A stretch of 40,492 nucleotides of DNA from an uncultured Victivallis sp. (GCA_944389935.1 CALXOE010000035.1:1-40492), one strand, 5' to 3'. Shown: positions 30,559 to 40,284, counted from the first letter of the stretch. A program made the numbers and translations. Notes: generated by a model from the sequence alone, not told the origin.

Positions 30559-32673
30559 TCAGAGTGTGGAAAAATCCGCGGCGATGTTCGCGGCTTCCCG
30601 AAGTACGAGATCGCTGTCTCCGGACTTCTTCTTCTCCCCGCCGGGCTGGTTTTCATAAAGCTTGTCGGCTTCGTCCTGAAGCTGTTTTTCCTCTCGGTAC
30701 TCCCGCCAGCGGGCCTCCTCGTTCAGAGAGACGCTCTTGCGGTCCTTGTATTTGTTGTAGAGTTCCAGTTTCTTGCGAAATGCGGTGTACTCGGGATCTT
30801 TTTCGATGCGCGCCTGCGAGAGAGCTTTGAGTTTCTCCACCTTTTTTCCGAAATCAGGAACGAATGTCTTGACCCCGTCGGCCGGCTTGACAGAATCCCA
30901 GGGCAGGTGATTTTTCATGAACATCTCTCCAACCTCCATCTGGTCCGTCAGCGACGGAAGCACGATGTCCGAAGCGATGCCGAGCTGCTGAACGGAGCCG
31001 CCGGCGATCCGGAAGAACATCGCGGTCTCATAGGTCGCGGAACCGGCCTGGAACTCCTCGCCGATGTAACGCAGATAGCGATCGAGAGGCACCACGTCGA
31101 GGACGGTCCCCTTGCCGAAAGTCCGGCTGTCCCCGACGACAATGCCGCGCTCACAGTCGCGGATCGCGGCGGAGAAGATCTCCGCAGCCGAGGCCGAGAG
31201 TTTGCTCGTGAGCACCACGAGCGGCCCGGCATAGGTCTGTTCATTGTCCTCATCGGACTTGACGGCGATCCGCTGGTTGGCGGACCGGATCTGCACGACC
31301 GGGCCGGACGGAATGAAGAGTCCGGTCAGCGTGATCGCTTCCGGGAGACTGCCGCCGCCGTTGCGGCGCAGATCCATCACGACCGCGTCGACTTTCTCCT
31401 TCTTGAAGTTTTCGAGGATTTTCTTCACGTCACGGGTGCAGCTTTTGAAGTTCGGGTCGCCGCGCATGGCTGCGTCGAAATCCATGTAGAATCCGGGCAG
31501 GGTGATGATGCCGATCCGGCGCTCTTTCCCGTTTGCGGCCTTGACGGTGCGGATCTCGCCCTTTGCCTCGCTTTCGACGAGGACGATTTTATCGCGCGTC
31601 AGCGTGATCGTTTCGGGGACGGCACTGCGCCCCTTTTCCCCGGGGAGGATGGTGAGCGTGACTTTCGACTTCTCCGGGCCGCGGATGAGCTGTACGGCCT
31701 TGGAGAGCGGCATATCGACCACGTCGACCGGTTCGCCGTTCTCCTGGGCGACGGCGATGATGCGATCCTCCACTTTCAGCCGGCCGTCGAGGGCGGCGGG
31801 ACCGCCCGGTGAGAGACCGACGATCTTGATGTAACCGCCGTCGCTCGTGAGCGTCGCGCCGATACCGGAGAGCGAAAGGTTCATCGACATCTCGAAGTCC
31901 TCCTCAAGTTTCGGCGCATAATAGTTCGAGTGGGGGCCGTAGACCTGAGCCAGAGAGTTCAAATAGATCCCGAGGATATCGACCTTGTCTTTCTGGATGA
32001 TGTCGTTGTTGATGTCGCGCAGGCGGCTGAGCACCTTTTCTCCGGGATTCCGGATCTCCCATTTCGCGGCGGTTTCGAGCCGTTTTTTCTCTTCTTCGGT
32101 CAATTTCCCTTTGTTTTCGGCCCGTTCCTCTTCCTGAACGCGGTTCATCAGGCGGTAGGAGAGAACGTCGTTTTTGAGCCGCAGATACCAGAGTTTTTCA
32201 AGTTCGGCGCGATCTTTCGCGCGCGGCTCTTTGCTGCGGTCGGGGGTGAAACTCTCGTCAAGGGTGAAGTCGAACGGTTCCCTGAGCCGTTTTTCCGCAA
32301 AAGCGCGGAATTCGTTGACCCGCTTGCGGAACACGTCGTAGACCTTGAATGCGAAAGAACTGTCGCCGTTTTCAAGACGGCGGCAGAGCGTATCGCGATC
32401 TTTGGCAAATTCCGCGACATCCTCCTGGGTGAAATAGACTTTCCCCGGGTCGAGTTCGTCGAGGTATTCGTCGAACAGCTGCCGGGAGAGATTCACGTCA
32501 AGCTCCTGTTGACGGTAATGGTTTTTCGAGAGCAGCCGCGCGGTGATTCTCGTGATCAGCGCAAGCTCTTTATCTCCGTACTCCGCCGCGGTCCGGGAGG
32601 GCGCTGCGGCGAAGCCGGGAAACATGCCGGCCAGCAGCACGGCAAAAACAACGGAACGAAATATCTTCCTCAT
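30559..32673 (-). CDS. carboxy-terminal processing protease, Prc/Tsp type (S41A)
   Basis: 704 residues, near E. coli Prc (682). A signal peptide covers about 1-23 (FRSVVFAVLLAGMFPGFAAA). The N-terminal helical domain, a PDZ domain (IKIVGLSPGGPAALDGRLKVEDRI) and the S41 protease core follow. The catalytic Ser is in LSASAAEIF and the Lys in TFGKGTV about 26 residues later. VMDLRRNGGGS is the family signature. A charged C-terminal extension (KKLELYNKYKDRKSVSLNEE) matches the DUF3340 tail of Prc. It acts in the periplasm on unstructured C-termini and, in E. coli, on peptidoglycan hydrolases. ATG 32673 has AGGAG 11 bases upstream; an in-frame upstream ATG would bury the signal peptide. Confidence 0.92.
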   Translation of the reverse strand: MRKIFRSVVFAVLLAGMFPGFAAAPSRTAAEYGDKELALITRITARLLSKNHYRQQELDVNLSRQLFDEYLDELDPGKVYFTQEDVAEFAKDRDTLCRRLENGDSSFAFKVYDVFRKRVNEFRAFAEKRLREPFDFTLDESFTPDRSKEPRAKDRAELEKLWYLRLKNDVLSYRLMNRVQEEERAENKGKLTEEEKKRLETAAKWEIRNPGEKVLSRLRDINNDIIQKDKVDILGIYLNSLAQVYGPHSNYYAPKLEEDFEMSMNLSLSGIGATLTSDGGYIKIVGLSPGGPAALDGRLKVEDRIIAVAQENGEPVDVVDMPLSKAVQLIRGPEKSKVTLTILPGEKGRSAVPETITLTRDKIVLVESEAKGEIRTVKAANGKERRIGIITLPGFYMDFDAAMRGDPNFKSCTRDVKKILENFKKEKVDAVVMDLRRNGGGSLPEAITLTGLFIPSGPVVQIRSANQRIAVKSDEDNEQTYAGPLVVLTSKLSASAAEIFSAAIRDCERGIVVGDSRTFGKGTVLDVVPLDRYLRYIGEEFQAGSATYETAMFFRIAGGSVQQLGIASDIVLPSLTDQMEVGEMFMKNHLPWDSVKPADGVKTFVPDFGKKVEKLKALSQARIEKDPEYTAFRKKLELYNKYKDRKSVSLNEEARWREYREEKQLQDEADKLYENQPGGEKKKSGDSDLVLREAANIAADFSTL

Positions 32674-32846
32674 TATATGAATGACTCCTGCTCTTTTACA
32701 ATGAATGATGAAATTAAGATAACACGTTTGGTCGGAAAATAAAGGCTGTAAAGGAGACAAGTTGCTTTTTTTTTCATATTTTCAGGTTATATTATGTGTA
32801 CAGAAGTGATTTGGGTTTAATTCCAATGTGTTCAGGAATCAGGATC

Positions 32847-35800
32847 ATGAAGCAGAGCATCCGCCCGGAGCGGGCTATTTTTTATGCGGGCGATACGGTC
32901 ACTTTCATCCTCTGCGGACTCAAAGGCCGGGCCGGACGTGCGGTTTTGCGCACGACCATCGGGCGGGCCGCCGTCCGCCGGCGCGAACTCATCGAATTCA
33001 ACGAAAAAGGGAGCGCCCTGCTCGGCATGGAGTGGCACGATATCGAGATGGACGCGGCGGGAGACGGGGTGTTTTCCCTGACGCTGCCGCTGGTCGAAGT
33101 CGGTGTGTTCGAGGCGAAATGCTGTTTCGTCCCGGCGGGCAGGACGGCCATCGAGTGGCCTCCGGGGGAGAATTTCCGGATCAAGGTCGAGCCGGCCGCC
33201 GCAATCTGCGGGAACACGATGTATTCGGCGTTCGTGCGGCAGTTCGGCGGAAACTGCAACCGGAAGATTTCCGCCCCGCTGCCGGAGACGGTCAAGGCGC
33301 TCGACGAGGCGGGCTACACGGTCATTCCGCCCTCCGGGACGTTCCGGAGTCTCGCGGCACATCTCGATCATATTTTCGACCATCTCGGCTGCCGGATTCT
33401 GCAGCTCCTGCCGATCCATCCGATGCCGACGCAGTACGGACGCATGGGGCGGTTCGGCAGTCCGTTTGCCGCGCTGGACTATTTCAGCGTCGATCCGGCG
33501 CTGGCGGAATTCGACCCGAAGTCGACGCCGATGGAGCAGTTCGACGAGCTGGTCGATCAGGTCCACGCGCGGGGCGGCCGCATTTTCATGGATATCCCTG
33601 TGAACCATACCGGCTGGGCCTCCAAACTGCAGATGGAGCATCCGGACTACTTTGAGCGAGAAGCGGACGGTACGTTCACAAGTCCCGGCGCCTGGGGCGT
33701 TGTCTGGTCCGATTTGTGCAAATTGAATTATCGGGACCCGAAAGTGCACCGGCTTATGGCGAAAGTCTTTCTCTTCTGGTGCCGCCGCCGGGTCGACGGT
33801 TTCCGCTGCGACGCGGGCTACATGCTCCCGGTCGAGGCGTGGGAGTACATCATTCCGAAAGTCCGCAGCGAATTCCCTGACACGGTGTTTCTGCTCGAGG
33901 GACTCGGCGGGCCGCTGCCGGTCCAGGAGGAGCTGCTCGGCAGGATCGGATTGAACTGGGGGTACTCCGAGCTGTTTCAGAATTACACGCGCGACGAGAT
34001 CTCCCGCTATTTCCCCTATGTCGACCGCTGCAGCCGCAGTTGCGGAACGCTCGTGAACTTCGCCGAGACGCACGACAACGCCCGGCTGGCGGCTTCCGGG
34101 CAGCGATATGCCCGACTCCGTTTTCTGGTCGCGGCGATGCTGGCGGAGGACGGGGCGTTCGGGTTCGCGAACGGAGCGGAGTTCTTCGCCACCGAAAAGA
34201 TCGACGTTCACGGCGATTCGGCGCTGAATTTCGGCGCCGAGCCGAATCTTGTCGATTTGATCCGCAAACTCAACACGCTTCTGGCGGACCATCCGGCATT
34301 TCAGGCACATGCCCGGGTCGAACTTGTGCAGGAGGGACCGGGCAATGTGCTGGCGGTGCTGCGCACGGCGCCGGACGGGAATACGATCCTCGCGCTGTTG
34401 AATCTCGATTGTGAAAACCGGGCCGTGGTCAGCTGGAAGAGCGGGCTCACCGCCGGGGAGGGCGTCGATCTCCTTTCGGAGCGGGCCGTGCATTTCGGGC
34501 ACAATGCCGGATTGAGCACGTTTGAGCTGGACCCGGCGGAGGGACTCTGCATCGGATTCGATCATTACCGGATTTCCGGCCGCTCGGGCCGGATCGAACC
34601 GGAACGGTCGAGACTTCAGCGGGCTGAAGCGATGGCGATGTCCATTCAGATTGCGCTCGGAGGAATCAAGGCCGGCAAAGCCGGTTCCGGGCACAGTATG
34701 CTGCATGAGCCGGAGGCGTTCTGCGCGGCAGCGGCCGAACGTCTGCTGCCGCCGGTGACGCATTACCGGATCAACAGCGACGCCCGGCGGCATGTCATGA
34801 TTCCGCCGGGAGACATTCTGCTCATTGAGGGGGAACATCGATTCCGCATGGCGATCTTCAACGGACGCGAGGCGGTGTTTGTCTCGAACAGCCTCGAAGC
34901 GGAGGACGGCCGGCACATCGTGCTTGCGCCGCTGCCGGAAAATCCGGAATCCTGCGGGCGGGAACTCTCGATCCATGTCTGCTGCTTCGACGGCGGCGGG
35001 AGCGGGGCGCACCGTTCATGCGGGCATCTGCTGCAGTTGCCGCGAAACGACCGGAGGAGATTTCGCATGACGAGCACGGCCGGGGAGATCCGGGCGGGAG
35101 AATTGCTCGCATTTTCGGCGAACGATCTCGGCGGATCGAGTCTCTTCCGGGCGGCATGGGGTGAGCTCGGAAGCAAATATGAAGCGATTCTCGCGGCGAA
35201 TGTAAACCCCGATTATCCGGTGGACCGCCATGTCATGTTCACGCGGTTGCGCGGCTGGGTGCAGGTCAACGGCTATTCGCATGCACTCGATGCGCGTTCA
35301 ATCGAGTCGTTTTCGGCGACGGCGGAGAACCGCTGCTGCTGGCGATTTCTCGTTCCGGCCGGGCAGGGATGCCGGGTGCGGATCGAGATCGGGTTTCAGG
35401 GGGCCTTGCACGGCGATGCCGTGCGTTTCCATTTCCGCCGTCCGCCGGTTCACGACGGCGGGGAGGAGGACGGTCATCTGCTCGATGACGAGACTCCGGT
35501 GCGTTTGATCCTGCGCCCCGATCTCGAGGACCGGGTGAATCACGGAATCACGAAAGCGTATACGGGACCTGAGAAACGATTTCCCGAGTCGGTGCGCGAG
35601 ACCGCGGACGGATTTGAGTTCGCCCCCTCCGACTGCACGCTGGAGATCCGGCTCGAGAACGGCCTGTTTCACCGCGAACCGGAGTGGCATTATCTCGTCG
35701 ATCTCCCCGCCGAGCGGTATTACGGGCTCGAGGACAAAACCGATCTCTTCAGTCCTGGCTACATTGAAATGCTGCTCCCCGGCGGTGGCGAAACGGGTTT

Positions 35801-37070
35801 GTATGCGGAAGTCCGCAGGAACAATACGGCTCCGGATGCGGTGAAATTCGCCGCATGCGGGGAGACGTTCCCGCCGGATTCGGTCGATCCCGGTGAGCTG
35901 TTCGAGCCGGTGATGCGCCGTTTCATCGTCAAACGCGAACTTGAGAACACGATCATCGCCGGGTATCCGTGGTTTCTCGACTGGGGGCGTGATACGCTCA
36001 TTGCGCTGCGCGGTCTTGTCGAGGGGGCGTTTGAACGGGAGGCCGCCGCGATCATCCGGCAGTTTGCTCTTTTTGAACGGAACGGAACGATTCCGAACAT
36101 GATCCGGGGAGTGGACGACGGAAACCGTGATACGAGCGATGCTCCGCTCTATTTGATTGTCGCGACCCGAGATTATGTCGATTGCCATTCTGAAGCGATT
36201 CTCAGAACGAAATGCGGACAGCGGACACTTGAAGAGGTTCTGCGGTCGATCGTCGACCATTACCGGAGAGGAACGCCGAACGGCATCGGAATGGATGAGG
36301 AGTCGGGGCTTATTTTCAGCCCTGCGCATTTCACGTGGATGGACACGAACTTTCCGGCCGGAACGCCGCGCGAGGGGTATCCGATCGAGATTCAGGCGCT
36401 CTGGTACGCTTCGCTCGCATTTCTCGGGCGGCATGATGCGGAGTATGCACATCTGGCCGAACGGGTGCGAAACAGCATCGAAGAACTCTTTTTCCGCTCC
36501 GCTAACGGGCCGCTCTTCTGCAGCGACTGTCTGCATGCGGGGCGTGGCGTACCGGCCCGGGAGGCGGTGCCGGACGATCATAACCGCCCGAATCAGCTCC
36601 TCGCGGTCACGCTCGGAGCGGTGCGGGATCCGGAGAAGCAGCGGGGCATTCTCGCCGCAGCGGAGGAGCTGCTCGTCCCGGGCGGGATCCGTTCGCTGGC
36701 GGACCGCCCGGTCGCCTGGAAACTTCCCATCGAACGCGACGGCCGGCTGCTGAACGATCCGGCGCGGCCGTACCAGGGATATTACCGCGGTCCGGAGGAT
36801 ACTGCGCGCAAAGTGTCGTACCACAACGGCACGGTCTGGTGCTGGCCGTTCCCCGCCTACTGCGAAGCGCTCTATCTGCTGGGCGGAGAGCCGGAACGGG
36901 AGCGGGCGCTTTCGCTGCTGCTGTCCGTGGCACACTACTTCGAGAGCGGGATTCCGGGGCAGTTGCCTGAGGTTGCCGACGGCGACTATCCGCACCGGCC
37001 CGGAGGATGTCCGGCGCAGGCGTGGAGCGCGTCGGAATTCTTCCGCGTATACCGGATGCTGGACCGATGA
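32847..37070 (+). CDS. fused glycogen debranching enzyme (GH13 amylase + GH133 amylo-1,6-glucosidase)
   Basis: 1407 residues. The N-terminal half contains a GH13 barrel with all four signature regions: DIPVNH (249-254), DGFRCDAG with nucleophile D322, acid/base E351 in LLEGLGG, and ETHDN with H409-D410. The C-terminal 400 residues are GH133 glycogen debranching type (PWFLDWGRDTLIALRGL at about 1039-1055, GTIPNMI, YPIEIQALWYASL, RPNQLLAV, YHNGTVWCWPFPAY). It would move maltooligosaccharide from a branch and then hydrolyse the alpha-1,6 glucose, the indirect route used by eukaryotic AGL. ATG 32847 lies after AGGATC; upstream in-frame ATGs are possible. TATATT at 32788-32793 could be a -10, but its -35 is unclear. 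The stop overlaps the D-aminoacylase start. Confidence 0.9.
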   Translation: MKQSIRPERAIFYAGDTVTFILCGLKGRAGRAVLRTTIGRAAVRRRELIEFNEKGSALLGMEWHDIEMDAAGDGVFSLTLPLVEVGVFEAKCCFVPAGRTAIEWPPGENFRIKVEPAAAICGNTMYSAFVRQFGGNCNRKISAPLPETVKALDEAGYTVIPPSGTFRSLAAHLDHIFDHLGCRILQLLPIHPMPTQYGRMGRFGSPFAALDYFSVDPALAEFDPKSTPMEQFDELVDQVHARGGRIFMDIPVNHTGWASKLQMEHPDYFEREADGTFTSPGAWGVVWSDLCKLNYRDPKVHRLMAKVFLFWCRRRVDGFRCDAGYMLPVEAWEYIIPKVRSEFPDTVFLLEGLGGPLPVQEELLGRIGLNWGYSELFQNYTRDEISRYFPYVDRCSRSCGTLVNFAETHDNARLAASGQRYARLRFLVAAMLAEDGAFGFANGAEFFATEKIDVHGDSALNFGAEPNLVDLIRKLNTLLADHPAFQAHARVELVQEGPGNVLAVLRTAPDGNTILALLNLDCENRAVVSWKSGLTAGEGVDLLSERAVHFGHNAGLSTFELDPAEGLCIGFDHYRISGRSGRIEPERSRLQRAEAMAMSIQIALGGIKAGKAGSGHSMLHEPEAFCAAAAERLLPPVTHYRINSDARRHVMIPPGDILLIEGEHRFRMAIFNGREAVFVSNSLEAEDGRHIVLAPLPENPESCGRELSIHVCCFDGGGSGAHRSCGHLLQLPRNDRRRFRMTSTAGEIRAGELLAFSANDLGGSSLFRAAWGELGSKYEAILAANVNPDYPVDRHVMFTRLRGWVQVNGYSHALDARSIESFSATAENRCCWRFLVPAGQGCRVRIEIGFQGALHGDAVRFHFRRPPVHDGGEEDGHLLDDETPVRLILRPDLEDRVNHGITKAYTGPEKRFPESVRETADGFEFAPSDCTLEIRLENGLFHREPEWHYLVDLPAERYYGLEDKTDLFSPGYIEMLLPGGGETGLYAEVRRNNTAPDAVKFAACGETFPPDSVDPGELFEPVMRRFIVKRELENTIIAGYPWFLDWGRDTLIALRGLVEGAFEREAAAIIRQFALFERNGTIPNMIRGVDDGNRDTSDAPLYLIVATRDYVDCHSEAILRTKCGQRTLEEVLRSIVDHYRRGTPNGIGMDEESGLIFSPAHFTWMDTNFPAGTPREGYPIEIQALWYASLAFLGRHDAEYAHLAERVRNSIEELFFRSANGPLFCSDCLHAGRGVPAREAVPDDHNRPNQLLAVTLGAVRDPEKQRGILAAAEELLVPGGIRSLADRPVAWKLPIERDGRLLNDPARPYQGYYRGPEDTARKVSYHNGTVWCWPFPAYCEALYLLGGEPERERALSLLLSVAHYFESGIPGQLPEVADGDYPHRPGGCPAQAWSASEFFRVYRMLDR

Positions 37071-38590
37071 GGACGCTGTTCCGGAACTTGTGGCTGGCGG
37101 ACGGAAGCGGTTCTCCGCTGCGCCGTTCGGCGGTGCTGGTCGACGGGGAGCGGATTCTCGCGGTCGAGCCGGAGATCACGGCATCTGCCGCAGACCGCAC
37201 GGTTGAGTTGCGCGGGCGCATTTTATCGCCGGGATTCATCGACGTTCACGGCCACTCGGATCTCGCGCTCGCGGCGCGTCCGGAGGGGTTCGGCAAGATC
37301 TCGCAGGGGATCAGCTGCGAGATCATGGGCAACTGCGGGCTGTCGGCTTTTCCGCTCTCGCCGGAAAACCGCGAACACCTCGGTGAGCTCTGGGCGCAGT
37401 ACGAAACAGCGCTCGACTGGGAGGATTTTTCCGGGTGGCGCGCGGCGCTGCGGAGTCGCGGCGTGCGTCTCCGGCCCGAGGCTCTGGTCGGACACAACAC
37501 GCTGCGGGCGGCGGTCGCCGGATATGCGGATGAGACGCTTTCGCCCGGGCAGCTCGAAGAGATGAAGCGGCTGCTTGCCCGGGAACTCGCTGCCGGTGCG
37601 CTGGGGCTCTCGACCGGATTGCTCTACGTCCCCGGCAAGTTCGCTCCCCCCGGTGAAATCGAGGAACTCATGCGTGTCGTCGCCGCGCACGATAAGATCT
37701 ACGCCACGCATCTGCGCAGCGAGGGGAACGAACTCTTCGAGTCACTCGACGAGACGATCGAGTGCGCGCGGCGGGCGGGGTTGAAAAAACTGCACATCAG
37801 CCACTTCAAGACTGCCGGCCGGGCGAACTGGGGCAAGCTCGACGGTGCGCTCGAACGGCTCGAGTCGGCCCGTGCGGCGGGAATCCGGGTGACGGTCGAC
37901 CGCTATCCGTGGACGGAGTCAATGACGCAGCTGAGCGTGATTCTGCCGGGGAAGGCGGGGGACCTCGACGATTCATCGCTCTCGCGGCTGCTGGCGAATG
38001 CGGAAGAGCGGCTGCGCATTGCCGCGGCGCTTGCGGCGTCCCGTTCCGCTGATTACTGGGAGGGCGTGACGCTCGTTTCGACGCGGAGTGCAAAATTCCG
38101 GGGCGACGGCGGCCGGACCATCGCCGCTCTGGCCGAACGCGAACAGATCACGCCTGCCGGGCTGGTTGTGGAGCTGCTCGCGGAAGATGCCGCCGGGACG
38201 ACGGCGGCTTTCCGCGGCATGTCGGAGGAGAATCTGCGCCGGATTCTCGCGCTGCCGTTCTGCATGATGGGGAGCGACGAGAGTGCGCGCCCGGCGGACG
38301 ACTCGATCGGGCGCAGCCATCCGCGCGGGTTCGGCAGTGCAGCGCGTTTTCTGCGGCGGCTTCTCGATGCGGGTTCCCCGATCGAGTCCGCCGTGTACCG
38401 GATGACGGGGCTTGCCGCCGGGACGTTTGAACTTTCCGGAATCGGGCGCATCGAGCCGGGGAAAGCCGCCGACTTCACGGCATTCGATCCGGATGTGGTC
38501 GATGCTGCCGCGGATTTTGCGAATCCGCATACGCCCGCGGCCGGAATTCTCTTCACCATGTCGGGCGGGGAGTTCGTGTACCGCCCTTGA
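37067..38590 (+). CDS. N-acyl-D-amino-acid deacylase (D-aminoacylase), amidohydrolase family
   Basis: 507 residues with the amidohydrolase barrel. Metal ligands are HGH in GFIDVHGHSD (H61, H63), the D-aminoacylase-type cysteine in IMGNCG (C90), His in YATHLRSEG (about 215) and HISHFK (about 245), and an Asp in MGSDES. The C90 ligand is characteristic of this family rather than of dihydroorotases. It removes acyl groups from D-amino acids, perhaps recycling D-residues from peptidoglycan or other peptides. ATG 37067 overlaps the debranching-enzyme stop (ATGA). No signal peptide is visible, so it is cytoplasmic. It precedes an AraC regulator. Confidence 0.87.
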   Translation: MRTLFRNLWLADGSGSPLRRSAVLVDGERILAVEPEITASAADRTVELRGRILSPGFIDVHGHSDLALAARPEGFGKISQGISCEIMGNCGLSAFPLSPENREHLGELWAQYETALDWEDFSGWRAALRSRGVRLRPEALVGHNTLRAAVAGYADETLSPGQLEEMKRLLARELAAGALGLSTGLLYVPGKFAPPGEIEELMRVVAAHDKIYATHLRSEGNELFESLDETIECARRAGLKKLHISHFKTAGRANWGKLDGALERLESARAAGIRVTVDRYPWTESMTQLSVILPGKAGDLDDSSLSRLLANAEERLRIAAALAASRSADYWEGVTLVSTRSAKFRGDGGRTIAALAEREQITPAGLVVELLAEDAAGTTAAFRGMSEENLRRILALPFCMMGSDESARPADDSIGRSHPRGFGSAARFLRRLLDAGSPIESAVYRMTGLAAGTFELSGIGRIEPGKAADFTAFDPDVVDAAADFANPHTPAAGILFTMSGGEFVYRP

Positions 38591-38660
38591 GAGGGACGGG
38601 GTTGACCCGAAACACAATTCGGAAAACATGACGGCGAGCGGGAGGGAGGCGGAACGGATC

Positions 38661-39557
38661 ATGAAACACTCTTCGGCGAAAACGGCGGCGGTCTATCACC
38701 GGATCAGCTTTTTTTCGGACGAATTTCCGTTCAGCATCCAGCGGGAGTTCGATCATCCCGCCGACTTCAACGAATCGAAGCGGTTTCGGCGGGAGTTCTG
38801 GAAGATCGTCTATGTGGTGGGAGGCCGCGGCGAGGAGATCGTGAACGATGAGCGTTATCCGCTCAGCCCCGGAACGGTCTTTCTCGTGCATCCCGATGAT
38901 GCAACCACTTTCCGCATCGAGAGCGACGCGCTCGAGATCTACAATATCCTTTTCATGCCGGAACTTCTGGGCGACGGGCTGCGCGAACTGCAGGATGACT
39001 TCGATTTTTTCTCCATCATGCGCCGGGACGGCCGGAAAACCGGCGGCGAGTCGAGTCTCTACGTCACGCAGAGCGATCCGGAGATCCGGCGCATCGTCCG
39101 CACGCTCGAGCGTGAGTTCGACCGCATGCCGTTGAACTATCGTTCCCGCATCCGTTTCCTCCTGCTCGAACTCCTGATTCTTCTCGCCCGCAAGGCGGGA
39201 AAGCAGCTCCGGAATCGCGGAGCGGAAGCCATCTGCGCCTACATCGATCATCTGATTGCCCACCATTTCCGTGAAGCGTTCAGACTCGACTTTCTCGCCG
39301 CTCAAACCGGTATTGACAAAAGCCGTCTCTGCCGCATTTACCGTGCCGGTTCCGGCATGACCATCATGGACGCATTGCGTCTGCGTCGCCTGACGGAAGC
39401 GGCGGAACTTCTGATCGCCACGAACAAAACCGTCTCCGAGATCTGTTTCGTGGCCGGATTCCACGACCTCAGTTACTTCTACCGCGCCTTTTCCGCCCGT
39501 TTCGGCGTCAATCCCGGCGATTACCGGCGGAGATTTTCCGATTCCGCCCCGGTGTGA
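38661..39557 (+). CDS. AraC-family transcriptional regulator
   Basis: 298 residues. The N-terminal cupin-like sensor (FWKIVYVVGGRGEEIVNDERYPLSPGTVFLVHPDD) binds a small ligand, often a sugar. The C-terminal double helix-turn-helix (about 195-295) contains FLAAQTGIDKSRLCRIY and the hallmark ISEICF-like segment VSEICFVAGFHDLSYFYRAFSARFG. ATG 38661 has tandem GGAGG motifs 11 bases upstream; an in-frame ATG at 38628 is an alternative. It follows the D-aminoacylase by 70 bases and could control the debranching-enzyme/deacylase genes. Its ligand and targets are unknown. Confidence 0.88.
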   Translation: MKHSSAKTAAVYHRISFFSDEFPFSIQREFDHPADFNESKRFRREFWKIVYVVGGRGEEIVNDERYPLSPGTVFLVHPDDATTFRIESDALEIYNILFMPELLGDGLRELQDDFDFFSIMRRDGRKTGGESSLYVTQSDPEIRRIVRTLEREFDRMPLNYRSRIRFLLLELLILLARKAGKQLRNRGAEAICAYIDHLIAHHFREAFRLDFLAAQTGIDKSRLCRIYRAGSGMTIMDALRLRRLTEAAELLIATNKTVSEICFVAGFHDLSYFYRAFSARFGVNPGDYRRRFSDSAPV

Positions 39558-39570
39558 CGGGGGCAGGGGA

Positions 39571-39587
39571 GGGGGAGAGTTTCCCCC
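39571..39587 (+). terminator. G/C hairpin between convergent AraC and aldolase genes, weak terminator candidate
   Basis: GGGGGA (39571-39576) pairs with TCCCCC (39582-39587) in the 49-base gap between the two stops. There is no T tract on either side, so intrinsic termination is uncertain. Confidence 0.3.
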
Positions 39588-39606
39588 GCAACCCCATTCC
39601 CCCATT

Positions 39607-40284
39607 TCAGTCGAGGTTGTAGATCCGTTTTCCCTGGCCGTAGACGCCGGCCCAGTCGCGGTTGAACTGTTCGATGCTCATATCGGTGAGCGGGTGTTCG
39701 GCGAGATGCCAGAGAATGTCCGGGCTGATGGTGATCGCCTGGCATCCGGCGAGGGAGACGTCGTTGACCTGCTGCACATTCTTGAATGATGCGGCCAGCA
39801 CCCGCGTTGACATGTTGTGAATCTTGAAAAGCGTCGTGATCATCTGCACGACGGTGACGCCCATCCCGCTGATATTGTCGATCCGGTTCAGGTACGGAGC
39901 GGTGAAATCGACGCCGGCCTGAGCAGCGAGCAGCGCCTGTCCCGGCGTATAAATCGCAGTGGCGGTGACTTTCATCCCCATTTGTTTGAGTTTGGGCATC
40001 GCCTTATATCCGGCGGTGGAGACGGGCACTTTGATATAGAGGTTTCCGCCGATTTTCTCCTGCAGAGTTTCGGCGTCGCGGATGATCTCCTCGCAGGTTT
40101 CTCCGATCACCTGGGCATGGAGCATCTTGTCACCGATAACGGCGCGGATCTCTTTCAGAATCGTGAAGAAATCACGTTTTTCCTGGGCGATGATGGAGGG
40201 GTTGGTCGTGACTCCGGCGAGCGGAAATACTTCTGCGGCCTTTTCGATTTCCTTGACATTGGCGGTATCGAGCAGATAAAGCAT
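39607..40284 (-). CDS. fructose-6-phosphate aldolase / transaldolase-like protein
   Basis: 225 residues of the small MipB/TalC class-I aldolase family. Landmarks are LDTANVKEI, PLAGVTTNPSIIAQEK, the Schiff-base lysine K85 in IKVPVS, and ASFK. The residues that separate fructose-6-phosphate aldolase (Gln59, Tyr131 in E. coli FsaA) from transaldolases (Glu, Phe) are the aldolase type here: Q58 in HAQVIG and Y131 in APYLNR. ATG 40284 has AGGA 5-6 bases before it and the family's N-terminus; in-frame upstream ATGs lack support. Promoter and dyad at 40360-40393. It may serve the pentose phosphate pathway if it is actually a transaldolase; biochemical assay would decide. Confidence 0.87.
   Translation of the reverse strand: MLYLLDTANVKEIEKAAEVFPLAGVTTNPSIIAQEKRDFFTILKEIRAVIGDKMLHAQVIGETCEEIIRDAETLQEKIGGNLYIKVPVSTAGYKAMPKLKQMGMKVTATAIYTPGQALLAAQAGVDFTAPYLNRIDNISGMGVTVVQMITTLFKIHNMSTRVLAASFKNVQQVNDVSLAGCQAITISPDILWHLAEHPLTDMSIEQFNRDWAGVYGQGKRIYNLD

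Noticed and set aside
32832..36995. Two long minus-strand open frames opposite the debranching enzyme
   Set aside because: They lie antisense to conserved GH13 and GH133 motifs and show no domain.
39571..39587. Strong intrinsic terminator between the AraC and aldolase genes
   Set aside because: The hairpin is real but short and lacks a T tract on either strand, so it is listed only as a weak candidate.
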